From Gellertiella hungarica (GTDB taxonomy: Bacteria; Pseudomonadota; Alphaproteobacteria; Rhizobiales; Rhizobiaceae), in contig NZ_JACIEZ010000008.1 in NCBI RefSeq assembly GCF_014197145.1, forward strand, positions 1 to 64,000: a stretch of DNA of 64,000 nt, read 5' to 3'. The stretch's first letter is position 1. Every line of letters starts with the position of its first letter. A program made the position numbers and the translations under genes. Below are positions 37,629 through 48,954 of this stretch, in pieces. The notes under the pieces are model-generated. The model did no database searches. It saw nothing but the letters and a program-made list of their open reading frames with translations, and had not been told where the DNA came from.

Positions 37629-38999
37629 TCAGGGGCCGGCAAGCGCACGCCAGCGCGCGGCATAGGCAGCAAGCTGCGGGTCCGGCTCGGCGGCGGGGGA
37701 GTGATCGGGCTGCAGCGCAATGCCCGCAGGTCCAAGGGCAAGACAGGCTGCGCCGAAGGAGGTCCCCGTCTTTCGCCCTTCGCTGACGATGGGCTGGCGG
37801 CCTGTGAGCGTGGCCAGCATGGAGATGAAATCGGCATTCCCGGCAAAAGGCCCCTCCACGATCGTGTCGCCCTCGGCACCGATCAGTTCCCGCGAGACAC
37901 CTGCCATCAGTGCCAGATGAAGCGAGACGGCAAAGAGCCTTTCGCCCGGCGTCTGCGGCTCAGCCATCCAGCGCCCGGCGACATGGGGAAAGGGTCCTGA
38001 ACCCGCTGGTACGGACGGCAGCAGCATGACCCCGTCACTCAGCACCCGCCGCCGCTCTTCCGGGCTGATCTGAACCAACCCGCCCGGCACGAGCATTTCA
38101 AAGGCCCGTCCGCCCATGAAGCGGGAAGATGGCGTTTTCGCCCCGAGTGCATTGACGTTGAACAGCGTGTCCCGCTCCTCGTCCAGCGCCATCTCCCGGC
38201 CTCCGACGGCAAGCGTGACGACCCAGGTGCCTGTCGACATCACGCAGAAGGGCGCGCGCCGTGTAAGAAGATGCGGGAGAAGCGAGGCGTTGGAATCGTG
38301 GATGCCCGAATGGACGGGGATGCCGGCTGGCAGGCCCAGCTCCGCCGCAAGCGCCGGGCGCACCGCCCCGAGCACGGCGCTCGCCGGGCGGATTTCCGGC
38401 ATCAGCCGCTCCCAGCCGAGGTCTGCGACCAGGCTGGAAAAGCGGCTTTGGTGCGGATTCCACAGGTCGGTATGGACACCGAGCGAGGTGAGCTCGTTCG
38501 CAATCACGCCGGTCAGCCGGTAGGCCCAGTATTGCGGCCAGGGCAGGATGTGACGCACACGCCTGAAATCCTCCGGATGGGTCTTTGCCTGCCAGTGAAG
38601 CATGGCGCCGGCATTGAGCCCCATGGGCAGGCGCGGCGACCCGGTTTCCGCAAAGGGAGGACGCAGGGCGCGGTAAGCGCCGTCGAGCGAGTCCGGCGAC
38701 GGATCCTCGTAATCCATCACCGGCATGGCGAGCTCTCCCGCCCCGTCGAGCAGCGCGAAGCAGGCTCCGTGCGTGGTGATGGAAATGGCGTCCATGCCGC
38801 CGTTGCGGCCGATCTCGGAGAGCGCGTGCCGGATGAAGCTCCACAGTGCATCCGTGTCGAAATGACTGTAGGGAGCCGGAGCAGGCGTGTTCCGGAAGGA
38901 ATGCTGCTGGGTCTCGCGCCCGGCGCCGGCGTCGAAGAGCACGACCTTGGCGTTGGTCTTGCCGATATCGATGACGGCAATGCGCTGCGGTGTCGCCAT
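37629..38999 (-). CDS. rhaK: FGGY-family sugar kinase of the rhamnose pathway
   Basis: 456 residues. The FGGY N-domain begins [17 protein letters not shown]; the C-domain has [14 protein letters not shown] and [21 protein letters not shown]. It phosphorylates L-rhamnulose. In Rhizobium leguminosarum the homologous RhaK is also needed for ABC-dependent uptake, which fits its position two bases behind the permease gene rhaQ. The order here is rhaQ-rhaK-rhaU. Confidence 0.9.
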   Translation of the reverse strand: MATPQRIAVIDIGKTNAKVVLFDAGAGRETQQHSFRNTPAPAPYSHFDTDALWSFIRHALSEIGRNGGMDAISITTHGACFALLDGAGELAMPVMDYEDPSPDSLDGAYRALRPPFAETGSPRLPMGLNAGAMLHWQAKTHPEDFRRVRHILPWPQYWAYRLTGVIANELTSLGVHTDLWNPHQSRFSSLVADLGWERLMPEIRPASAVLGAVRPALAAELGLPAGIPVHSGIHDSNASLLPHLLTRRAPFCVMSTGTWVVTLAVGGREMALDEERDTLFNVNALGAKTPSSRFMGGRAFEMLVPGGLVQISPEERRRVLSDGVMLLPSVPAGSGPFPHVAGRWMAEPQTPGERLFAVSLHLALMAGVSRELIGAEGDTIVEGPFAGNADFISMLATLTGRQPIVSEGRKTGTSFGAACLALGPAGIALQPDHSPAAEPDPQLAAYAARWRALAGP

Positions 39000-39001
39000 G
39001 A

Positions 39002-40009
39002 TCAGCCCTTCCGCCTGACCTGGCGGATACGGGTGACCAGCTTGGGAACAGCGATCACCAGGATCAGCAGAAGTCCGACGAAGATGGACATCACGATGCC
39101 GGGAACGTTGAGGAGGCCGAAACCGAAGGTCACCATGCCCATGATCAGCGCGGCCAGGACCACACCGCCGATGCGCCCGGATCCGCCGAGAATGTTGATG
39201 CCGCCGAGAACCACCATGGTCACCGCTTCGAGTTCCCAGCCCGTGGCGATGGAAGGACGGGTGGATCCGAGCCGCGAGGTGAGGCAGACGGCCGCAAGTC
39301 CGCTCATCAGCCCGGTGAGCAGGAACAGGATGAACTTCACCCGCTCCACCCGTACGCCCGAGAAGCGGGCCGCCATCGGGTTGTTGCCGATGGCATAGAC
39401 GGTCCGGCCGAAGCTCGTCGCGTGCAGCAGCACGGCAAACACCACCGCCGTCAGGACGAAGAGCACGAGCTCGAAGGAGATGACCCAGAACACATAGCCC
39501 TGGCCGAACCAGGCAAAATCCGACGGATAGCCGGTGAAGGCCTTGTCGCCGAGGATGATGAAGGCAATGCCCCGGAAGAGGCTCATGGTGCCGATGGTCA
39601 CCACGATCGACGGAAGACCGAGGCCGCTGACAAGGAAGCCGTTCACGGCACCGCAGGCAAGACCGGTCAGAAGGCCGATGGCGACCAGCTCCGGGGTACC
39701 CGCGCCGTGGCTCATCGCAAGCCCCATCAGCGTGGATGAAAGCGCCAGGATGGCGGCCACCGAAAGATCGATCTCCCCGGATATGATGACCAGCGCCAGA
39801 GCAAAGGCGATCAGTCCCTTTTCGGTGAAGTTGAAGGTCGCATCCGACAGGTTCCAGGGATCGAGGAAATAGGGAGAGGACCAGACATTGATGGCGAAGA
39901 TGATGACCGCGACGGCGAGAAGCAGGGCCTCCCAGCTTCTGAGAAGCCGTTCACCCCGACCCTGCAGCCGGTCCTTGATGAAGCGCGCCTGCATTTCCTG
40001 GCTGCTCAT
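39002..40009 (-). CDS. rhaQ: Rhamnose ABC transporter permease
   Basis: 335 residues, RbsC-like, from the ATG at 40009 that overlaps the rhaP stop (ATGA). Eight to ten membrane spans; family motifs IISGEIDLSVAAILAL, GLPSIVVTIGTMSLFRGIAF and GGINILGGSGRIGGVVLAAL. Together with RhaP it forms the heteromeric channel for L-rhamnose. Confidence 0.92.
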   Translation of the reverse strand: MSSQEMQARFIKDRLQGRGERLLRSWEALLLAVAVIIFAINVWSSPYFLDPWNLSDATFNFTEKGLIAFALALVIISGEIDLSVAAILALSSTLMGLAMSHGAGTPELVAIGLLTGLACGAVNGFLVSGLGLPSIVVTIGTMSLFRGIAFIILGDKAFTGYPSDFAWFGQGYVFWVISFELVLFVLTAVVFAVLLHATSFGRTVYAIGNNPMAARFSGVRVERVKFILFLLTGLMSGLAAVCLTSRLGSTRPSIATGWELEAVTMVVLGGINILGGSGRIGGVVLAALIMGMVTFGFGLLNVPGIVMSIFVGLLLILVIAVPKLVTRIRQVRRKG

Positions 40010-40982
40010 GCCACCACCTCCGCCTTCTTCAGGATCACCCGGCCTTTGCGCCGCTCCGCCCTCGCATTGAAGGCGACCGCGAGGATGATCACGCTGCCGG
40101 AAATCGCCAGTTGCCAGAAGGGCGAGATGTTGATGACCGGCAGCGCGTTCTTGATCGTGCCGAGGAAAAGCGATCCGAGAACGGCGCCGAACACCGTGCC
40201 GATGCCACCGGCGATGGAGATGCCGCCGATGACGCAGGCAGCAACCACGTCGAGTTCGAAACCCAGCGCGATGTCCACATAGGCAACCGCATAGCGCGCG
40301 ATCCAGAGGTAGCCGGCAAGGCCCGAAAGCGCGCCCGAAAGGACGAAGGACAGGAACCGCGTATAGCCGACGTCGATCCCCGTATAGACCGCCGCATGCG
40401 GATTGCCGCCGACAGCATAGAAGGCGCGCCCTGTCGCCAGACGGCGAAGCAGCACGGCCATGATCGCGGTCACGGAAAGCGCCATCCAGCTGAGAACCGG
40501 TATGCCGAGGAAATCCGCCCGGGGCACAGCCTTGAAGGCATCGGTCATCTCGTGGGCATTGATCCACTTGCCATCGGAGATCAGGAAGATGATGCCGCGA
40601 TAGATGGTCATGGTCCCGAGCGTCACCACGATCGGCGGGATATCCAGCCGCCATACGAGGAGGCCGTTGATCGCCCCTGCCAGAACGCCGGTCAGGATGG
40701 CGACGACAACAAGCAGGAGCACCGGCAGATCCGGGTACAGGTTGTTCAGCATGGCCGCGACCATGCCGCTCAGCGCCAGCGTTGCAGCCGTGGAGAGATC
40801 GACGCACTTTGTCAGGATGACGGTCATCTGGCCGAGCGCGAGAATGATCAGGATCGACGTATCGTTGAACACGTTTCCAAGGCTTGCCGGAGCGACGAAA
40901 GACGGGAAACGAAGGGCAATGAGACCCACCATGGCAAGGATGACGGCCACGAGCTGGGTTTCGCGATGTTTCAGCAGCGCCT

Positions 40983-40986
<4 letters not shown>
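40006..40986 (-). CDS. rhaP: Rhamnose ABC transporter permease
   Basis: 326 residues from the ATG at 40986, overlapping the rhaT stop (ATGA). RbsC-like: ILTKCVDLSTAATLAL, IPPIVVTLGTMTIYRGIIF and GGISIAGGIGTVFGAVLGSL. The C-terminal end AERRKGRVILKK is basic and cytoplasmic. Partner of RhaQ. Confidence 0.92.
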
Positions 40987-42566
<1,580 letters not shown>

Positions 42567-42611
42567 GATGGAATGGCAAGCCCCTGGCGATACGGCCGGG
42601 GCGGGGAAAAG

Positions 42612-42640
42612 CGGAGGGCCAGGCCATGCCCGGCCCTCCG
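42612..42640 (-). other. Stem-loop with short U-run between rhaS and rhaT
   Basis: CGGAGGGCC (42612-42620) and GGCCCTCCG (42632-42640) form a 9-bp stem around an 11-base loop, eight bases after the rhaS stop. On the minus strand it is followed by C and TTTT (42610-42607), so it should terminate part of the transcripts and leave binding protein in excess over membrane components. Confidence 0.75.
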
Positions 42641-42647
42641 GCCGTCA

Positions 42648-43640
42648 TCAGAAGATCTTGGCGAATTCCTCGACGTTCTTGGCGTCGTAGACGAAGGGAT
42701 CTGCCATGGCGCCTTCGCTGTTGTCGTCCAGCTTCACTTTGCCCATGCGGCCCATGGAGAGCTCCGCGCCGGGCTTTGCCTCTTCCTTGCCGGTGACGAG
42801 GTTGTAGGAGATCATCGTCGCGGCATAGCCGAGGTCGATCGGGTTCCAGATCGCGAAGGACTTGGACGCACCCGACTTCACGTGGCCGGCCATTTCCGAG
42901 GGAAGGCCGAGGCCGGTGACGTTGATCTTGCCGACCATGCCGGCATCGGTCACGGCCTGCGCGGCGGCAACGATGCCCACCGAGGTCGGCGCGATGATGG
43001 CCTTGAGGTTCGGATAGGCCTTCATGAGGCCCTGTGCCTCGGTGTAGGACTTGTCCGTCTTGTCGTCGCCATAGACGGTGGCAACGATGTTGATGCCCTT
43101 GTAGTTCGGCAGAACCTTCTTCATTTCCTCGATCCAGGTGTTCTGGTTCGTGGCGGTTGCTGCGGCGGAGAGGATTGCGACATCGCCGCCTTCCGGCAGG
43201 TTGTCGGCGGCCATCTTCACGCACATGTTGCCGATGAGCGGATTGGACGAGGGATTGAGATGCATCATCCGGCCTTCCGGCGCCACGCCCGAATCCCAGG
43301 AGATGACCTTGATCCCGCGCTCCATCGCCTTCTTCAGGGCGGGAACGAGCGCGTCCTTGTCATTGGCGGAAATGGCAATCGCATCCACCTTCTGCGCAAC
43401 CAGCGAGTTGATCACCTCGATCTGGCCTTCGGCCGTCGTGTCGGTGGGCCCGGTATAGATGATGTCGACATCACCCAGTTCCTTGGCGGCTTCCTGAGCG
43501 CCCTTATTGGCGGCATCGAAGAAGCCAATGCCGAGCGCTTTCACGACAAGCGCGATCTTCTTGTTTTCCGCATGCGCGACATTCGCAATGAGGGCCGTCG
43601 AAATGGCGGCCGTTACAAGCACTTTCTTCAGCAATCCCAT
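42648..43640 (-). CDS. rhaS: Rhamnose-binding periplasmic protein
   Basis: 330 residues; the GGAGG box precedes the ATG. The signal peptide MGLLKKVLVTAAISTALIA ends near AHA (residue 24). RbsB-like fold: IALVVKALGIGFFDAANKGAQ, GPTDTTAEGQIEVINSLV and ISANDKDALVPALKKAMERG. It binds L-rhamnose in the periplasm for RhaPQT. A hairpin separates it from rhaT. Confidence 0.93.
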   Translation of the reverse strand: MGLLKKVLVTAAISTALIANVAHAENKKIALVVKALGIGFFDAANKGAQEAAKELGDVDIIYTGPTDTTAEGQIEVINSLVAQKVDAIAISANDKDALVPALKKAMERGIKVISWDSGVAPEGRMMHLNPSSNPLIGNMCVKMAADNLPEGGDVAILSAAATATNQNTWIEEMKKVLPNYKGINIVATVYGDDKTDKSYTEAQGLMKAYPNLKAIIAPTSVGIVAAAQAVTDAGMVGKINVTGLGLPSEMAGHVKSGASKSFAIWNPIDLGYAATMISYNLVTGKEEAKPGAELSMGRMGKVKLDDNSEGAMADPFVYDAKNVEEFAKIF

Positions 43641-43683
43641 TTTTTCCTCCCGTAGATGGTCTGCTAATGCCGCGCGGTCGTTC

Positions 43684-44493
43684 TCACGCCAGCGCGGCGG
43701 ATGGATTCGATTTCACCTCTGGCACTTTGGCGACAATCAGGTTGACGCCTGCTGCTTCAAGCATCGCGGCGTGCCGGTCCTCGATGGCTGAATCGGTAAT
43801 GACGGTGGCGACCCGCTTCAGGCCGCACAGGATGAGGCTGGAGCGCTTCGAGAACTTGGACGAATCCGCCAGCACGACGAGTTCGTCTGCCTGGTCGATC
43901 AGCTTCTGCTCTGCCTGGATGAGAAGCGGGTCGGCCTCCATGAGCCCGAGCGGCCCGAGACCCTGCGCTCCCATGAACATGCGCTTCGCATAGAAATTGC
44001 GCGTCACGTCGTTCTCGAAGGGCGACAGGATGATGTTCTGCTCCCGGTAGATCGTGCCGCCGGAGAGCATGATGGTGTTCTTCGAGTTCTTCAGCAGGTG
44101 CTCGGCGATCGGAAAGGAGTTGGTGAATACCTGCAGACGGCGGTTGGCGAGGAAATGCACCATCTGGAACGTGGTCGTGCCGCCGTTGATGATGATGGGA
44201 TCCCCATCCTCGCACAGGGTCACAGCCTCCTTGGCAATGGCCTGCTTCTGCCGGATGTTGATCGTCTCGTTGACCGAGAAGGGCCGGCCCGCGAGCCCCA
44301 CGAATTGCGGCGGATGCAGCGCCTCGGCGCCACCGCGCACCCGTCGGAGCTTCTTCTGGACGTGCAGAGCCGCGATGTCACGGCGGATCGTCGCCTCGGA
44401 GCTGTCGGTCAGTTCGACCAGCTCCGCGACTGTCACGACGGGCTTTTCCTGCACCGCGGACAAGATGATCCTGTGGCGTTCTTTCTCGTGCAT
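43684..44493 (-). CDS. rhaR: DeoR-family regulator of rhamnose catabolism
   Basis: 269 residues; GGAGGAG box. The DeoR HTH (RIILSAVQEKPVVTVAELVE, DSSEATIRRDIAALHVQKKL, then RRVRGGAEAL) precedes a DeoRC sensor domain that usually binds a phosphorylated sugar (IIINGGTTTFQMV, VLADSSKFSKRSSLI). First gene of the rhaRSTPQ-K-U operon, directly beside the large dyad at 44534-44608, which is its probable operator. Rhamnulose 1-phosphate is a plausible inducer. Confidence 0.92.
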   Translation of the reverse strand: MHEKERHRIILSAVQEKPVVTVAELVELTDSSEATIRRDIAALHVQKKLRRVRGGAEALHPPQFVGLAGRPFSVNETINIRQKQAIAKEAVTLCEDGDPIIINGGTTTFQMVHFLANRRLQVFTNSFPIAEHLLKNSKNTIMLSGGTIYREQNIILSPFENDVTRNFYAKRMFMGAQGLGPLGLMEADPLLIQAEQKLIDQADELVVLADSSKFSKRSSLILCGLKRVATVITDSAIEDRHAAMLEAAGVNLIVAKVPEVKSNPSAALA

Positions 44494-44533
44494 GGCTCCT
44501 CCAATATCGTCATGCTTCCATCACTTCCGTTCA

Positions 44534-44608
44534 ATGTCAATCAGTTCTGATCATTTTATTTCATTGTGCAGCGCAATATGATTGGAAATGATCATTTTTG
44601 ATTGACAT
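44534..44608. promoter_or_regulatory. Large dyad-symmetric control region between rhaR and rhaD
   Basis: Outer arms ATGTCAATCA (44534-44543) and TGATTGACAT (44599-44608) are a perfect inverted repeat. Four bases inside each lies TGATCATTT (44548-44556) or its complement AAATGATCA (44586-44594). The centre ATTGTGC A GCGCAAT (44563-44577) is also nearly symmetric. The whole 75-bp block lies between the divergent rhaR and rhaD starts and probably holds paired RhaR sites and both promoters. Confidence 0.7.
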
Positions 44609-44691
44609 CGCCGGCGGCTCGTGGGATTCAACCTCCGAGACAATAGCGCGGTTTCTGCCGTCAGAAATCCGCGGCCGGGAGGAAACGGACC

Positions 44692-46806
44692 ATGCCCTCA
44701 CAGAATTCTTCGCCCAACGAGCGAAACAAGCCGCTTGCCGATCTCTGGAATGCGAACCGCGCCCAGGCCATGAGCGAGCCCGAGCGTCTCGTCTATCGAT
44801 CAAACCTGCTCGGTTCCGACAAGCGCATCACCAATTACGGTGGCGGCAACACCTCGGCGAAGGTGATGGAAAAGGATCCGCTGACGGGCGAGACGGTCGA
44901 GGTGCTCTGGGTCAAGGGCTCCGGCGGCGATGTCGGCACCATCAGGCTTGACGGTTTTGCGACGCTTTACATGAACAAGCTGCAGGCCCTGAAGCGGCTC
45001 TATCGGGGGCTCGCGCACGAGGACGAGATGGTGGGGTACCTGCCCCACTGCACCTTCAACCTCAATCCGCGCGCCGCCTCGATCGACACGCCGCTCCACG
45101 CCTTCGTGCCGAAAAAGCATGTGGACCACATGCACCCCGACGCCATCATCGCCATTGCCGCATCGGAAAATTCGAAGGCGCTGACGCAGGCCATCTTCGG
45201 GACCGACATCGGCTGGCTTCCGTGGAAGCGCCCCGGCTTCGAGCTTGGCCTCTGGCTCGAGAAATTCTGCCTGGAGAACCCCACCGCCCGGGGCGTCATC
45301 CTGGAAAGCCACGGGCTGTTCACCTGGGCCGACACGGCGGAGGAATGCTATCGGGTCACGATCGAGATCATCTCCAAGGCCATGGCCTGGTTCGACGGCC
45401 AGAGTGGCAGCCCCGCCTTCGGTGGCGAGAAGGTGAAGGCGCTGGCCGCCGCCGACCGTCGCGCCGTAGCCGAGCGCCTGATGCCGGTGATCCGCGGCAT
45501 GATCAGCGGCGCGGAGCGCAAGCTCGGCCACTTCGACGACAGCCCTGCCGTGCTCGAATTCGTCTGCTCCCATCGTCTTCCGGACCTTGCAGCCCTCGGC
45601 ACATCCTGCCCGGACCACTTCCTGCGCACCAAGATCCGGCCGCTCGTGCTCGACTTCGACCCGGCACGTCCCGACATCGAGGGCCTGGTGGCGGGCCTTC
45701 CCGCGGCGGTCGCCGCCTATCGGGAGGACTATGCCGCCTATTACGAGCGCTGCAAGCGCCACGACAGCCCGCCGATGCGCGATCCGAACGCCGTCGTCTA
45801 TCTGATCCCCGGCGTCGGCATGATCACCTTTGCGCGCGACAAGGCCACGGCACGGATTTCCGGTGAATTCTATGTCAACGCGATCAACGTGATGCGCGGC
45901 GCCTCTTCCGTCTCCCGCTATTGCGGCCTGCCGGAACAGGAGGCCTTCGACATCGAATACTGGCTGCTGGAGGAAGCAAAGCTCCAGCGCATGCCGAAAC
46001 CCAAGGCGCTTGCGGGAAAGGTGGCCTTCATCACCGGCGGGGCCGGCGGCATCGGCAAGGCGACGGCAAACCGCTTCCTGCAGGATGGCGCCTGCGTGGT
46101 GATCGCCGATATCGATGCCGAGGCGCTGGACACCGCACATCGAGAGCTGGCCTCCCTTCACGGCAGCGATCAGGTCCGCTCCATAAGGCTCGACGTGACC
46201 GACGAGGCGGCCGTGGATGCCTCCTTCCGCCAGTCCGCGGTGGAGTTCGGCGGAGTGGACATCCTTCTGTCGAATGCCGGCATTTCCTCTTCCGCGCCCT
46301 ATGACGAGACCGAGCTTTCCATGTGGAACCGCAACATGGACATTCTGGCAAAGGGCTACTTCCTCGTGTCCCGTGCGGCCTTCCGCCTGATGAAGCGGCA
46401 GAAGATCGGGGGCGAGATGGTGTTTGTCGCCTCCAAGAACGGCCTGGCCGCATCTCCGAATGCCGCGGCCTACTGCACGGCGAAGGCTGCCGAGATCCAT
46501 CTCGCCCGATGCCTGGCGCTCGAGGGCGCGGAGTTCGGAATCCGGGTCAACGTGGTCAATCCGGACGCGGTGCTTCGCGGCTCGAAGATCTGGACCGGCG
46601 AATGGCGCGAGCAGCGCGCGGCCGCCTACAACATGTCGCCGGACGAGCTGGAAGAGCATTACCGCAAGCGCTCGATGCTGAAGCGCAGCGTCTATCCGGA
46701 AGATATCGCGGAAGCCGCCTTCTTCCTGGCCTCCGACATGAGCGCCAAGTCGACCGGCAACATCATCAACGTGGATGCGGGCAACGCCCAGTCCTTCACC
46801 CGCTGA
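44692..46806 (+). CDS. rhaD: Bifunctional L-rhamnulose-1-phosphate aldolase / L-lactaldehyde dehydrogenase
   Basis: 704 residues; GGGAGG box. Residues about 1-430 are a class II aldolase/adducin domain (VWVKGSGGDVGTIRLDGFA; zinc His in YLPHCTFNLNPRAASIDTP and KHVDHMHPDA). Residues from about 444 are a classical SDR (VAFITGGAGGIGKATANRF, LSNAGISSSAPYDE, catalytic Tyr/Lys in AAYCTAKAAE). It splits rhamnulose 1-phosphate to DHAP and L-lactaldehyde, then oxidises the latter. This fusion is the form found in rhizobial rhamnose loci. Confidence 0.94.
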   Translation: MPSQNSSPNERNKPLADLWNANRAQAMSEPERLVYRSNLLGSDKRITNYGGGNTSAKVMEKDPLTGETVEVLWVKGSGGDVGTIRLDGFATLYMNKLQALKRLYRGLAHEDEMVGYLPHCTFNLNPRAASIDTPLHAFVPKKHVDHMHPDAIIAIAASENSKALTQAIFGTDIGWLPWKRPGFELGLWLEKFCLENPTARGVILESHGLFTWADTAEECYRVTIEIISKAMAWFDGQSGSPAFGGEKVKALAAADRRAVAERLMPVIRGMISGAERKLGHFDDSPAVLEFVCSHRLPDLAALGTSCPDHFLRTKIRPLVLDFDPARPDIEGLVAGLPAAVAAYREDYAAYYERCKRHDSPPMRDPNAVVYLIPGVGMITFARDKATARISGEFYVNAINVMRGASSVSRYCGLPEQEAFDIEYWLLEEAKLQRMPKPKALAGKVAFITGGAGGIGKATANRFLQDGACVVIADIDAEALDTAHRELASLHGSDQVRSIRLDVTDEAAVDASFRQSAVEFGGVDILLSNAGISSSAPYDETELSMWNRNMDILAKGYFLVSRAAFRLMKRQKIGGEMVFVASKNGLAASPNAAAYCTAKAAEIHLARCLALEGAEFGIRVNVVNPDAVLRGSKIWTGEWREQRAAAYNMSPDELEEHYRKRSMLKRSVYPEDIAEAAFFLASDMSAKSTGNIINVDAGNAQSFTR

Positions 46807-46864
46807 GCAAACCTGGAAGACGGACGGGGGCGGCGGAGGAGCCGGCAGCCCGGGAGGATTGAGC

Positions 46865-48160
46865 ATGACATCTGCGATGATCGACAGCGATCTGGTCGAC
46901 AATGCAAACCGGACGGCCATGGATGGTCTCAAGGCCGATTACGATTACCTCGGCACCGCGCTCGCCCGGCGCGGCATCGACATCGATGCCGTCAAGCGGA
47001 AGGTTAAAGCCTTCGGCGTGGCCGTCCCCTCATGGGGCGTCGGGACGGGAGGGACCCGCTTTGCCCGGTTCCCGGGCAAGGGTGAGCCCCGGCACATCTT
47101 CGACAAGATGGAGGACTGCGGGGTCATCCAGCAGCTGACGCGGGTAACCCCCACCGTCTCCCTTCACATTCCCTGGGACCGGGTGGACGATATCTCCGCG
47201 CTCAGGGAGGCGGGAGACAGGCTCGGACTCGGCTTCGACGCCATGAATTCCAACACGTTCCAGGACCAGCCCGATCAGGCGCATTCCTACAAGTTCGGAT
47301 CGCTGACCAACACTTCCTCCGCCGCACGGGAACAGGCCATCGCACACAACATCGAATGCATCGAGATCGGCCGGAAGCTGGGCTCGAAGGCGCTTACCGT
47401 CTGGCTGGGAGACGGTTCGAACTTTCCGGGGCAGAGCCATTTCACCCGCGCCTTCGAGCGTTACCTTTCCTCGATGCGCGAAATCTACAAGGCACTCCCG
47501 GACGACTGGCGGATCTTCACCGAACACAAGATGTACGAGCCGGCCTTCTATTCCACCGTGGTGCAGGACTGGGGAACGAACTACATCATTGCAACGGAGC
47601 TCGGCCCCAAGGCGCAGTGCCTCGTCGATCTCGGCCATCACGCACCGAATACCAATATCGAAATGATCGTCGCCCGGCTCATCCAGTTCGGCAAGCTCGG
47701 CGGCTTCCACTTCAACGATTCGAAATATGGGGACGACGATCTGGATACGGGCTCGATCGATCCCTACCGGCTGTTTCTCGTCTTCAACGAGCTGGTGGAT
47801 TCGGAAACAGCGGGCATCGAAGGCTTCCATCCCGCCCACATGCTGGACCAGAGCCATAACGTCACCGACCCCATAGAGAGCCTGATGGTATCGGCGATGG
47901 AGGTGGTGCGTGCCTATGCCCAGGCGCTGCTGGTGGATCGCCGCGCACTCTCTGCCTATCAGGAAGAAAACGATGCGCTGATGGCGACCTCGACCCTGAA
48001 GACCGCCTTCCGGACCGATGTGGAGCCGATTCTCGCCATGGCGCGCCTGGAAAAGGGCGGGGCCATCAATCCCGTTTCCGCCTACCGTGCCTCGGGTTAT
48101 CGCGCCCGCGTCGCCCGGGAACGCCCGGCCGTAACCGGTACCGGCGGCGGCATCGTCTGA
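46865..48160 (+). CDS. rhaI: L-rhamnose isomerase (rhizobial catabolic type)
   Basis: 431 residues from the ATG at 46865 (GGGAGGATT upstream). TIM-barrel sugar isomerase with metal-binding residues in FTEHKMYEPAF, CLVDLGHHAPNTNIE and GGFHFNDSKYGDDDLD. It matches the RhaI type found beside rhaD in rhizobia rather than enterobacterial RhaA. It converts L-rhamnose to L-rhamnulose. The stop lies ten bases from the convergent SDR stop; a short stem GTCTGA/TCAGAC (48155-48176) joins the two stops. Confidence 0.93.
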   Translation: MTSAMIDSDLVDNANRTAMDGLKADYDYLGTALARRGIDIDAVKRKVKAFGVAVPSWGVGTGGTRFARFPGKGEPRHIFDKMEDCGVIQQLTRVTPTVSLHIPWDRVDDISALREAGDRLGLGFDAMNSNTFQDQPDQAHSYKFGSLTNTSSAAREQAIAHNIECIEIGRKLGSKALTVWLGDGSNFPGQSHFTRAFERYLSSMREIYKALPDDWRIFTEHKMYEPAFYSTVVQDWGTNYIIATELGPKAQCLVDLGHHAPNTNIEMIVARLIQFGKLGGFHFNDSKYGDDDLDTGSIDPYRLFLVFNELVDSETAGIEGFHPAHMLDQSHNVTDPIESLMVSAMEVVRAYAQALLVDRRALSAYQEENDALMATSTLKTAFRTDVEPILAMARLEKGGAINPVSAYRASGYRARVARERPAVTGTGGGIV

Positions 48161-48170
48161 AGCCTCGCGC

Positions 48171-48938
48171 TCAGACCACGGTCTCGCCGCCGTCCACCAC
48201 GAGGATCTGGCCGGTCATGTAGGACGACCGGTCGGACACGAGGAATAGGATGGGCTCGGCGATCTCCGATACATCGGCCCACCGCCCCATGGGTACCTTG
48301 TCTGCGATGTAGCTCTCTATCGCATCACGCCCGCCCATCTGGGCGATGAAGGGCTCGTTGAAGGGCGTGTCCACCCAGCCGGGGCAGAGCGCATTGGCGC
48401 GAATGCCGAACCTCGCATAATCCCCGGCCATCTGCCGGGTCATGGCGATGACGGCATGCTTGGATGTGGTGTAGGCGATCATCTCCCGGTCGTAGAGAAC
48501 GCCCGATGAAGAGGACGTGTTCAGGATCACACCCTTCTTCTGTGCCTTCATGACCGGGGCAACCAGGCGGGCTGCCATGAAGTGGGCGCGGACGTTGAGC
48601 GCCCATGACTTGTCGAAACCCGCAATATCCACGCTTTCGAGATCGCCTGCCACCTGCGCACCGGCGTGGTTGTGCAGGATGTCGATCCGCCCATGCCGGT
48701 CTGCGACGCCATCGATCAGCCGGCGAAGGGCCTCGTCGTCGGTGACGTCGAGAACTGCCGCTTCCGAACGCCCGCCGGACGCCTCGATCCTGAGGCGCGT
48801 TTCTTCGGCGCGCGCGGCATCGCGATCGACGATGACGACATGCGCGCCCTCCCGCGCCATGATTTCGGCACCGGCCTGGCCGATCCCGGAGCCGGCGCCC
48901 GTGACGATGGCTATGCGTCCGTTGAGAATTCCAGTCAT
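48171..48938 (-). CDS. SDR-family oxidoreductase in the polyamine-type transporter operon
   Basis: 255 residues. NAD motif VTGAGSGIGQAGAEIMA, Asp in IVDRDAARAEE selecting NAD(H), HNHAGAQVAGDLE in place of NNAG, and the catalytic Tyr/Lys in IAYTTSKHAVIAMT. PGWVDTPFNEPF closes the active site. It is the last cistron behind the permeases, 16 bases after, so it probably oxidises or reduces the imported compound or a product of it. The substrate is unknown. It is convergent with rhaI but not part of that pathway. Confidence 0.8.
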   Translation of the reverse strand: MTGILNGRIAIVTGAGSGIGQAGAEIMAREGAHVVIVDRDAARAEETRLRIEASGGRSEAAVLDVTDDEALRRLIDGVADRHGRIDILHNHAGAQVAGDLESVDIAGFDKSWALNVRAHFMAARLVAPVMKAQKKGVILNTSSSSGVLYDREMIAYTTSKHAVIAMTRQMAGDYARFGIRANALCPGWVDTPFNEPFIAQMGGRDAIESYIADKVPMGRWADVSEIAEPILFLVSDRSSYMTGQILVVDGGETVV

Positions 48939-48954
48939 GCTCGCATCAGTTCCG

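Noticed and set aside
44800-46932. 710-codon open frame antisense to rhaD
   Set aside because: The opposite strand encodes a complete bifunctional aldolase/dehydrogenase with intact motifs; the antisense frame shows none.
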